NCBI GenBank assembly: GCA_037013685.1 | Contig: CM072889.1 | Span: 4,721,976-4,785,975, forward strand | Length of the DNA: 64,000 nt | Direction: 5' to 3' | Origin: Acridotheres tristis | Taxonomy: Eukaryota > Chordata > Aves > Passeriformes > Sturnidae | Part shown: positions 38,201 to 48,864 of the stretch, piece by piece | Layout: each line of letters starts with the position of its first letter | How positions within the stretch are numbered: the stretch's first letter is position 1 | Translations under genes and position numbers: made by a program | Notes under the pieces: generated by a model | The model's database searches: none | What the model saw: the letters and a program-made list of their open reading frames with translations, nothing else | Told to the model about the DNA's origin: nothing

Positions 38201-39633
38201 AGTGTCACAGCCCATCTGGATGTGGTCAGTGGCACAGGTCCAAATAAATCTTTAGCGTGGTGCTGCACTATGGCAAAGCAGCATCTTCTACTCACAGATA
38301 TTCAAGTGTGGGATGCCAGCAGGGATCTCTCCAATGCTGTGCCTGGACACAGGATTACCTGATTTTCTTGCCTGGTGGTCTCCTCCATTCCCTTGACCGT
38401 CACATCACCTGAGAACACATCCTCTGCTCAGCACCTGTTGGGACAGTCAAGCCTTTTTGAACTTGAAGCACTGAAGAACACAGTCCTTCTCCTAAAAGCC
38501 ACCATCATTCTCTGTGTGCAAATTATGTCCCTGTGCTTGGCTGTGGTAGAACATGTGCTATTTAAAGGATCCAGATAGCCTTAAGACAGCCTTTCTTTCC
38601 TCTAGAAAGCTGCAGACTAGAAACTTCAAGGTAAACATAATTTCTCATGTAACTTGGTGCCAGCAGTTCAGTATATTGGAAAAACATTACATTCCACTCT
38701 ATTGATGATAAAATCAAAAGGATTGGCAGTGCTGCCGTTGAGATCAGCTGTTTCTTTAGCCAGGAGGCTGCATGTCCCTGAGCCCCTCTGTGGACATGCT
38801 GGTAAACACTGATGACTGTGGGAGATCAAGCAAGACATTCTGTACTTCTTGGGCATGATGGAGATTTTCAGCACCCTCGGGTGTGTGACTCTCAGAGTGA
38901 TATGGATGTCTCTGAGTCATTTGTCTATGTAAATCTGAGGAAAACACACTAGCAGAGAAGAGATAACATAGCTTTACACTTCCTGATGTGGTATTTCAGA
39001 CATAGAAATGCTTTACTTCCTAGATAAAAGAGAGAAAAGAGAATAATTTTAATTATTTCATTCCCTTGGGAATGATGCAATGCAATAATGTTAAAACTGT
39101 ATGTAATTGCTTTCTATTTTTGTAAAGCCTGTGGCAGATATGAAACTTTAAAGTGAACACTGGAAATTCTGGTTTGTACAAAATTCTTAATTTGCATCAA
39201 TGGTGCAGTGGGGCTAAAAAGCAGTGGGAAAGTGTAGGTTTTATTCTACAAACCACAACAGTGGCTTTCCCTGGAGTGCATGAAAGAGTCTTCAAATGCA
39301 GAAAAGCCCATCAGAAAGTGACAGATTTGGGATATGTTCTGGGTTGCTGTTTGCATTGTCTGCTGCTCTTGGTCACAGCATGGAAACCCAAGTGAGCACT
39401 GCCATTGCATAGGGCACTCTGCTCATTTTGGAATTGCCAGGGAATTGTGTGAGGCATCTATGGGGCACATATTGAGAAAGTAAGAAAATTACAGCCTGAA
39501 AAATATTCCAGGCTGGAGCTTTTCAGCTCTGTTCCCAGCCGATAAGCTGGTCCAGCTGAAGGCTAGGGAGAATTTCTCCCAGGGTGATCATTTGGTCAAA
39601 ATAAAAAGGAATTAATAACAAAGATAGAACACC

Positions 39634-39850
39634 TGTTGTGGTGTGTGACCAGGCCCTGGGAATGGGGTGTCTTCTCTCTGAACCAATCACCTTTTCTCTA
39701 CTCTTGGAATTGCGAGTGATGCTATAAAACCAAGTGTGTTTCTGAATAAACTTGTCTCTTTCTTCCTGTCATGAAAGATGACCATGTAGCTGTGCATCTT
39801 ATTTCTGACGCAATTAAAGGGTTAAACCCCTTTCCACGGCTACCTGCATC
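39634..39850 (+). mobile_element. Possible LTR remnant with promoter-like signals
   Basis: The stretch begins TGTTGTGG. It contains CCAATC (about 39684), TATAAAACC (about 39723) and, 20 bases later, AATAAACTTGTCTCTTTC, then a pyrimidine-rich tail. This compact CCAAT, TATA and polyadenylation arrangement is typical of the U3-R-U5 part of a retroviral LTR. I found no matching target duplications, so both edges are approximate. It could instead be chance clustering, but the spacing makes an LTR more likely. Confidence 0.45.
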
Positions 39851-42800
39851 TCCTGGATCTTTGCTGCTGACCTTTTCATGAGTCAGAGCATTACACAGGG
39901 CAGTGGGTCAGGGTGTGGCCTGAAAGCGATCCCCAGGATGATCAAAAGCTGTTTCAAGCACACACGGTGTTGCCATTTTAACTGCTGGGAAATTGTGCTT
40001 TGTACTGGAATTTATTCAAACTCCTACCTTTTATTTAAATTCAATTCATTAAAGTAGTTAAAAGTGAATTGCAAATACAGTAAATATCAGAAGCCTAAAA
40101 TGAGAACTACTACATGTATTTAAGTTTTTAGGCAACCCAATGATCAATTTTAAAAGAGGCTTTTGAACACATAGGCATCTTTAGTACTTATTTTGCACCT
40201 GTTAGCTCTGTTTCTTTTATATAAATAATACATATAGTGTGCACATATGTATATATATGTCAACTGTCATAATGAGATGAAAGATATCTTTTTTCTTCCT
40301 GTCATTTTGAAGGATGGTTTTTATCAACTTTTATCCATCCTAATACATACAAGGCACTGGCTAAACACAACAAATGTGTGATGAAACCTTTCCAAATTCC
40401 TGTTCATGTCTGGAAAAGAAATGATTGATGCCAATTGCTGTGACTTTCTCACGGAAAACTCTTGAAGATACAGAGATGAATTTTACATAATTCTTCACTT
40501 TATTGTTGTGTAAGCAGGTATTTTTTTGCTGTTATTCCAGATTTGTCCTAGGTGTTATACTAGAGTTTCCCAGGAGATATCCTGGAGCAGATTGCACTGT
40601 AGAAGTACTGAATATGTACAAGAAACAGACATTTTTTTTTTAATTTTTTTTTTCTGCACAATTATTCTCCTACAATCTGGAGTAATTTTATTTTACCATT
40701 TGACATACTTAATTTTGCTTCCATTTGCTGTGTTTTGGATTATTCAGTCACTTCCTTCTACAGTAGCAGGTAATTCTGACTCTCATGCACTGAACAGTAC
40801 AATGACCATAACAGTGCTAAGCAACATTTTTTACCCATATGCATAAAGAATCTGACAAAAGTGACTCAGTTTCATAGCTGCCATCTTTCTTGATGGAAAA
40901 CACAAAAAATGTAAGGAACTCTTATCTGATAGCAAATTAACTACACACAGAGATGGTCTGTGAATTTGCCAAAATGCCTTTGAGTTTATTTTTCTGCCAA
41001 CAGATTGTGCTCATTTCAGCTGTTCAGTGACACACAGGAACTGTGGTTTGCTTTTTCATCCTGGGGCAAGAGATGAAATCCCACCTGGGGACCATGACTC
41101 CTGGTTAAATATGAGTGTTTGTCCCATGTGTCCTGTGAGGAACCACATCACCCGCAGATGCCGTGAGATGCCATTCAGTCCTAGAGGCTGAAGTAATATT
41201 CTGCAGAAGTTTCCTTCCTGCAAGGATTTTTTACACGCTGGTTTTATTCTGACCAGAGCCAGAAGCTAACACTGATCTCAAATATCACTGCAATAGTCTT
41301 CTATACACTTTTCTCCGTGAATTTGACCAGTGTAAACTTCTACCACCCACAAAGTATCTGGAGGTAAAAAAACATCTGTGATTTGATTACAGCGCTGTGT
41401 AAAGAAATACCAGCTTTTGTTTTGATCTGCTGCACTCATCTAATTTCCTTCAGCACTCTCCTATCTGATCTACCTGCCATCATAAAATATATGATTTTAA
41501 GGGTTCAGATTAATTCAAGGTACAAAAATTATTGTTTCTTACAAAGAATTTGGATTTTTGCTTATGCAGGTTTCATTCTTGGAGCCAAATTTGGACTGAG
41601 ATGAGTGTTTTCCATTGGAAATGCAATTACTACATCTTAGAGGTGCTGGGGTCCAAGAATTCATTTCACTCAGTCATCTGCTCCTCTAAATATAGGGTAA
41701 TTGCTATTCTTTGTAAATGAAATAAGAGAAAAAAGAACAAATTAGAGAAATGTTACCCTCTGTAATTAGAGTGTTTCTGAGGATAAAATTGTTTTAAAGG
41801 TATAACACCATTAACAGATTTTTTTTTAATCCTTGTTTGCATCTTGGCACAGTCACAGGGCACATTTCCTATGTTTTGTACATTTATTCAAAACAGAATT
41901 AGAATAAAGCTGTTTTTCTTTTTTTACAAATTACTGGCTTCGTAGGCTGTGTAGGTGTTTTTCAAAGGCACGCACCGTGCTTACTTAAAAATAATTACAT
42001 TTTGAGATAGAATATATATTATGCCCTTCATATTGAGCTACAGTGATGTGTTACAAGCTGCCATTCTACAAATTTCCAGAGTGACATTTTGTTATTGCAG
42101 ATCATTTTAGGAAACTTCCTGAGAAAATAAAATGTCTACTTGCACAATAGGCTGTTCAGCTAGAAGTGTAATGGTGTGCCCTGGGACAGGAAGGACTGAC
42201 AGGATTTGGCATTAGGAGAACTCTCATCTCACCTGTATCTTCCAAAACATCCTGACAGTTTGCCTGGGCAGTAGTTCTGGGCAGCATGGTTGGATCTGTT
42301 GGTATCTGTGGTTCCTGCAGTGCCAAGGCAGGCAGCAGGTGATGTCTCCTCACACCTTTTGCTGCTGGTAGGTTTTTAGTTGTGATGCTGTGCTAGTTCA
42401 ATAGGAGAAGTTGTTCTGGGGGGAATCAGTCACTGAAGTGTTTGGATAGCTTGAAGGAAGAAGTAAGAGAGGCTATTCATCATTCAATAATGCTGAAAAG
42501 GTGGTTGCTGTAGAAACCTCTTCCAGGTCTAGCAAATGTCAGGCATCAGGCTGTACCCGCTGCAGCACCATGGACCAGACTGGAGAGGTTCCCAGGCACA
42601 GGAAGCCTGGAGGCCGCCTGTCTTTTCCTGGGGACACTGGAGGTTTCCTGGCCATCTGCCTGTTGTGGGGAGTAGCCATCAGTGTCACTGTTCCCCTCGC
42701 AGAGGCTGCTGCACAGTCATGATCACACTGCACAAGCTCCTAGGAACCGCTTCCTCCATCAGGGCACACTCGCTGTCTTTGTGCCCATGGTTCATCTCAG

Positions 42801-44605
42801 CCTGCAGCACAAAGCTGGCTCTGGCAACTCAGAGGAGAAGTGGTGAGGAATAAAGTGTGCTGAATGTGTTTTAGTGTGGGTTGGCAGTGAAAGCCTGGGG
42901 CTGTACAGGGGGCACAGCTACCACTTGTAGGATTTCTGACTTGTTCTTTCCCAGAGCATTCACTGACGCATTAAACACCAAGGTGTGCTTAGCTCAGCTC
43001 TGAGCTCAATTGCAGGTTGATGGCAATGATGTCCTCAGCTACTGCAGTGCGAAGGTGAGCAGGAGGCAGAGAATTTGATCATAGTGTTATAAAGGGGCTG
43101 AGTCATATTTAATCAAGTTCTATTCATTTGTACAGCAGAGGTGTCTCTTAAAGTAAAGATGCTCCAGCCACAAAGTGCTTTACTTGGTTCCCTTTGACAG
43201 GGATCTCTTAAATGCTTGCTGCTGAGGATTTCAGTCCACTCACAGTCCATGTAATAAATGTCGTACAAACTCCCTGAAATGAGTGGCTTATCTCTCCCCA
43301 GGGCTGAGGTCTGGCCATGTGGGTTTGGTGAGTAGTTAGCACTTCATCTTCTTGTTTCCCACTGGTAAAATGAACTAATATGTCCATCTCATTCTGCTGT
43401 GCTCTTTGTGAAAGGTTCCTGGGCTTCTCTGGGACATTTAATAATAATTTACTCTGGTTCAGTTAATCTCAGGTTTCTGCATGAAGATATCCGGGGTCTC
43501 TCTTGGCTGGGTAATTTGTTTCAAACTATGATTTCTGAAACTAATGTTTCATCCTTTCCATTTGAGAACAGTAGGATGGAGCTGCATCATTCTTAATATA
43601 CATTATTCTGCAGAGTGATGATTCTGATCCTTGGGGCAAACTTCAAGATTGCTTTAGATATCCACATTCTGAATGAAGACACAAGGATATCTCATTATTC
43701 AACTATTATGAAGTCTCTCATGTTTTCAGCTGCTATATATACTCTTGATTTGTTTTGATAAGCCCAGAGCTTGGCAGGACGTGTTACTGATCTCACACAA
43801 TCTATTCTGGACACTGATGCGGGGGTACCATTCACAAATCCATTTTCTCTGAGCTTTGATTTAAATATCAGTGGCCCTTCAGCATCTTTCTGGGTTACTT
43901 TTATTCTCAAGCTGTACTTCAGCACTGAGTAAACAGTTTCATAAGTGCAGGCACCCAAATGAGCTGAGTGCCAGCTGCTGTCAGATGTGGCTATTGAGTC
44001 TGTTCTGTTTGCTAACATCGTTTCTGTAAAGAATAACACCCCACTCTGTCTATCCGCAAAACAGGTTTTTATTTCCCCAGCAGCTCTGTAGGGAGGCAAG
44101 TATTCCTTTGATATCAAGGCATACTGTCTAGGGAGAAAAGGTGAAGAGGTGTCATTTAGCTATGTGTTAGACTGTGCACAAAAACTGTCTGCTGTTTTTC
44201 TCCTCAGCAGACAGAAACTGAGATGGACACGTCGAGGGAGTTTTAGAAAGGATCTGAGTGAAGTTAATGCTACAAAGTGCTTTGCAATCTGTGAAAACAA
44301 TGTGATGAGCAAGTTGTAAAGGAATATAATATTTGATTTTGTAAAGATATGGAAGAAAGGTTAAGAGTGGGGAACAGTGCTAAAATGGTCGCATGCAGGC
44401 ACTGCCTTTTAGTTACTGGTCACAGAAACCAGATGTGTGGGAACTGGCTGTGGGTTTATGGAGTGTCCAGAGCCAGGAACTGCCCACAGAGAAGTCCCAT
44501 GAGAGGTTTGTTATCCATTCCTCAGGCACGTGCCCCTTACTGGTGTCACAGAGCTCAAATATCCCAATGGTTTCTCAGAAATGGTAGCCTAGCTTCCCAA
44601 ATTAT

Positions 44606-44651
44606 TTCCTTTCCTTTTTTTCCTTTCATTTCTTTTCTCTCTATGTTTCAG
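44606..44651 (+). promoter_or_regulatory. Splice acceptor of coding exon 2
   Basis: A pyrimidine tract of about 40 bases (TTTCC/TTTTT/TCTCT blocks) is followed by ATGTTTCAG, ending at 44651. The join gives G|AT, an aspartate codon, in agreement with the LYDY junction of mammalian 5-HT2C. Confidence 0.9.
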
Positions 44652-44852
44652 ATTATGCTTGGCCTTTGCCTAAACAGTTGTGCCCTATATGGATTTCCCT
44701 AGATGTGCTCTTTTCAACTGCATCTATTATGCATCTCTGTGCCATCTCTCTTGATCGGTACGTAGCAATTCGCAATCCCATTGAGCACAGCCGCTTCAAT
44801 TCCCGCACCAAGGCCATTATGAAAATTGCTGCAGTTTGGACCATATCCATAG
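44652..44852 (+). CDS. HTR2C: 5-HT2C-type serotonin receptor, coding exon 2 (ECL1, TM3, ICL2, start of TM4)
   Basis: This 201-bp phase-1 exon encodes residues 129-195 and one base of G196. It carries the ECL1 tryptophan (W132), the TM3 disulphide cysteine C139, the amine-binding aspartate D146 in [12 protein letters not shown], the DRY motif at 163-165, and ICL2 beginning [11 protein letters not shown] at 167. Residues 142-187 are essentially identical to human 5-HT2C, including Ile-Asn-Ile at 168, 170 and 172, the three positions recoded by RNA editing in mammals. The donor is ATAG|GTAAGC. A second donor, CG|GTACGT, lies inside the exon at 44758, 95 nt before the end. Use of that donor would shift the frame and truncate the receptor after TM3. 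Exon length and phase match the 5-HT2 family. Confidence 0.95.
44758..44763 (+). promoter_or_regulatory. Internal cryptic 5' splice site (GU1 equivalent)
   Basis: GATCG|GTACGT gives a usable donor exactly 95 nt upstream of the exon end at 44852. In mammalian HTR2C an internal donor at this distance (GU1) produces a truncated, non-signalling isoform. Here the site is retained, with GTACGT in place of the mammalian GTATGT. Whether it is used cannot be told from DNA. Confidence 0.6.
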
Positions 44853-45527
44853 GTAAGCAACGTGGCTCACGGTCTTGACTGTGTCTGAATGAATAATGGT
44901 GTTACTCCAATTTTCATTTAGGATATTTTATTTTTTTAAGAGGATACTCAAATTAATTTACCTGGCCTGCATGCCTGAGCAAAATGACTGGAAATGGAAG
45001 CCTTTCCTTGCAGCTGGTTAGAGACCAGGGTGAGCAGTCATTTTTCAGAGCACCAGCCCTGCCCATGGTGGAGCACTGAAGCTGTGTCCCTGTCAATATG
45101 CCGATAACAGCAATAACAGGACAAGTGGTGCTGTGTAAACAAAGCAGAGACCAGCATTAGCAGAGCCGGGCAAGGAGAGCCCGGCCAGGACAAACCGCGC
45201 GGCTGCTCCGCGGTCACTGCAGCTCAACTTGCTCAAGTCCTGATAATGGTTTACGTGGAGCAGCACAGAGCTCTACCACAGGCTATCAGCGAGGTATTTA
45301 CTGCTCCTGCTCTGGGTTTATAGCCTGTACTACTCTCTGCCACGGCTGGATTGCTGCTAGTACTGAGCTAGCAAGTTTCAAATCTTAGTAAATGAGGAGT
45401 AGGCATAACAGAAGACATGTTTGTATTACTTTGATAAAACACAAAAAATAAAGCAGCAGTAAAATAGGAAAAAAACACAAAATGATAGCAAGATGACTCT
45501 AGAATAGTGAGAATTATGTGAGGAATA

Positions 45528-45551
45528 TTTTTTTTTTTTTTTTTTTTTTTT
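45528..45551. repeat. Poly-T run of 24
   Basis: 24 consecutive T on the + strand. It could be the tail of a reverse-oriented retroposed sequence, but nothing recognisable adjoins it. Confidence 0.9.
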
Positions 45552-48297
45552 GGTAGGACTCTTCAAATGTGCTCTAAAAAGAGACATTGGAGGCGGGGCA
45601 GAATTGTATGACTACTTCCATCTGCTATATTGCCTTTTGTGCTTGATTAAAATGCGGTCTTACTGAGATTTAACATTTAATTTCTATTTTATAAAGTGGT
45701 TTTTGCTTTCAGTGCTGTACTGCAAGGAAAAGCATGTTCCAGGTGTTTGAATTTCTCTAGAGTTTTTGCCTGCTTTAGAAGTGAAATATAATTCTGGATG
45801 TCTGGGTGCTACCAGGACTGATTTTGAAGAAGCTTGCCTTGGGAAAAGGCTATGGGAAAACACAAAAAAAGATAAATTAGGGAAAATCTACTTTCTCTCC
45901 TCATGAATATAATAAGAGTATCTATTAGAAACAAATTGTCATGTGTCACAGACCTGCTACATTTCCTGTAGGTAATACAATCCACAGTGAAATTGGACTG
46001 GTTTAATCAATTCATTCAAGATTTTTTAAAAATTATTGTTGCTATCATTTTAAACTCTCTGTGCTCTCTATTTGACATGGGAAAGAAAGCTGCTGAATTC
46101 AGTACATAAGCAGTCACATGAGGACAAGTTCACGTGGGCTCGATTTGCACAAGCAGCTCAGAATCAGCACAGAATTTGTGCTCCACGTTGCACTGGAATG
46201 CAGAGGGAGAACTGATAGACACCCCTCCAGCTGAGATGTACAAATCACATTGCAAAACTTGGGCAATGAAACTATTCTGCTTCCATTTTTGGAGCTAACT
46301 TGGAGATTTCTGCCTGTGCTGCCTTAGATGTTGCAGACATATCCTTAGAAATTTTGGCTAGAGCTGAAGGTGGCTGCCTGCACTAGTGCCTTGAGTACCC
46401 AGTTGTGGTTTGGACTCTGGGTCCAAGGGATAAAGTAAGTACTTCATGCATGGTTCACAGATTCAGCAGACTGGTAAGAAAATCTAGTGCCTGACCAAAC
46501 AGGCCTGTCTCTTCATGGAGCTATTTGCTGAGGACTGGGTTCATGACGATGGAAAATAGGCACACTGTGACCTCTGCTGTACCCCAAGGAGAAAGGTACC
46601 TGAGCCAGACCAGGTGAGGTGACTCTGTGCTGCCTTACAGGGCAAACACCTCACCCCTACCCAGCTTCCCCAGATGTTTAACCACTCTGCATTTATGATA
46701 GGATATGAAACAGGTGAAATGAAGCTTACAAGATGTAGCTTGGAAAGGAGATAGACCAGCACTTTTCCACAAGGCAAGTGGTTTGTCAGCCCTCCATAAG
46801 GCAATGGGTACTGCAGCTGTTCCCCAGCATCCCAGAGTCTTTAGGAAGAAGCTGTGAGCAGCTCCCCAGGCCACTACCCCCAGGAAGAGACACGGGGTGC
46901 AGCTGTACCTGTGTGCCCTCCTGTGTTAGGGTCACAGCTGGGAGGGTGTGCAGCATGTGTGGATTTTGTTTATGTTCTGTTTGTCCTCTCTGATGCAGCT
47001 ACTGCTGGCCCAGGAGAGTCTTTGCTTGCATTCCTTTTTTTGAAGATACAGGCAGAATCAATACTCCCCAGACAGTCTGTTCAGGGCACTGAAATGCTGT
47101 TGGATTTCCACCCTCCTCAGTGCATATGATAAGTAGGGCTTACCCTTTTACTCAAACTTTCTGCAGTATGTTATGTTAAATGAGAAAGAAAAGTACTCTT
47201 GGCACGTATCTAGCTCATCTTAGCATAACTATTTGTACTTCATAAATTAATTTAGAAATGTGGCAGACATGGGAATAAACTGAGTGTGGCATGAAAGAGA
47301 ACTCGCTCAAAGTGTATTGTTGCTGTTTTCCAGCTCTTAACTACCTTACCTGTCACTTGGAAAGGCTTGGTGAAATCCTGTGCTAATTTCAAGAGGATGA
47401 AATAGGTTAAATAAAGTCATCCTCACTTTGATGTTAAGTATCACAAAAGAATTTGTGCATTTTTGTTTGTGATTAAGTATCAAATTCAAACCAGCCCTTA
47501 AGTCCAGGCTAGTCAGTCTGCATTTCCTAAATCCTGCTTCAGATGAAGAGACTTTTAAATGTATTCCATGCAAAGAATCCTGAATTCAGTTTCTGAATAA
47601 GAATTAAGAATAAGAATTTAAAAGCATGTAATTTATCTTAATTCAGTAGCTTTTGGATTCCATTTTTCTGAAATGTTAACACTGACAGCAAAATATAAAA
47701 GAGTTTCTTTGCTCATTGAGCTACAAATTTGTCAAGTTGCACAAGCCTAAACTTATGATTAGGTTTTAAAGTAGATGAACATAACCGATTCCTCCTGTTT
47801 CTTGACTATTTCTTTGTGAAAATAGGTCTTTTCCAAAGTCTTCTTTGTTCCAGATTGAAGTACATTACAGTCAGTTGTCCTGCGCTTTAGCAAACATAAA
47901 TTGAACAAGACTTTTGTCTTCAGTTAGAGAAAAAGTGGCTGCTGTGAAGGAGTAGGCTTGTAAAAATTAATTTTGTGATAGAGAGCACTGTGCTGAGGCT
48001 GGAAATAAAAACACAGGCAACAGAAATATCTTCACAATTGAAAATGAAAATCAGTTTTAGATGTGAGCCTGCTGGCAGAATCTTGGTATTGTTTCAAGAT
48101 TTCAGACTTTGTATAGTTTCAAAGTTTTCACCAGTAACTTGGGGACTTGAGCATCTCACCAGACTCCCTCTGCCCTGCTGTGAGGAAGGTGGCCCTGGGC
48201 CACTCTGGCAGTGAGTGGAGGTCCCCATGCAGTGCTCAGCAGCAGTGGTAAGAAACCAGTCAAACCCTGGGTGTGCACTGGGTCATACAGGAGAAAG

Positions 48298-48490
48298 TAA
48301 TATTAAAATATTAATAAAATAATTAATTATAAAATAATTATTAATTATGGTCATGATAGTAATAATTATAATAATGATTATACTAATAATATAATTACCA
48401 AACATTATTAATCAACAATTATTAATAATTGATATTAATATTAATTATCAATATTAAAATAAATGTTCTAATAATTGGCTAATATTAAAA
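48298..48490. repeat. TAAT/ATTA-rich low-complexity block
   Basis: Nearly 200 bases made almost entirely of A and T, built from repeated TAATTAT, ATTAATA and AATAATTA units with many short inverted repeats. Only a few G or C bases interrupt it. Likely a degenerate microsatellite. Confidence 0.9.
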
Positions 48491-48830
48491 TAGACAAAAT
48501 ATCCCTTTGAAAATCTGAATGTAAGCACTTTGTTGATGTGGAGGTACACACACATTGCTTCTGATATGAAAATAATTGAAACATTTTAATTCTGAAGTTC
48601 CTTGTGACCCAAATATATGCCTGGAAGGGCTTTTCCTCCACCTACTGGCATGCTCAAGGTTTGGTCATTTGCTGTAGAGTGCTGAAATCACACATGCTAC
48701 CAATTTTCCAGCTCACAGTTTTACATCCTCAGAAGCAGTGTAAATTCAATTTAGTTTATAAGTGACCAAGATAAGGCCACCCTTTAAATTTTGCTTTGTG
48801 TGTGAGTGCCATAGGCAGATGTCACAAACT

Positions 48831-48864
48831 GTGTGTGTCTGTGTGTGTGTGTGTGTGTGTGTGT
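48831..48864. repeat. (TG)n microsatellite
   Basis: GT repeats with a single TCT interruption near 48838, then about 12 uninterrupted GT units. A likely polymorphic marker. Confidence 0.95.

Larger units (their letters stand above)
16650..44651 (+). other. Receptor intron 1, about 28 kb
   Basis: Phase-1 intron bounded by GTAAGT at 16650 and a pyrimidine tract ending TTTCAG at 44651. It contains two complete solo LTRs, two CR1 fragments, one possible LTR and an inverted-repeat cluster, each listed separately. The remaining stretches (16656-21726, 22468-29636, 29908-32082, 32699-34501, 35214-39633 and 39851-44605) are noncoding, and I recognise nothing in them. By eye I did not find the mature sequence of miR-448, which lies within an HTR2C intron in mammals. 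Confidence 0.85.
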
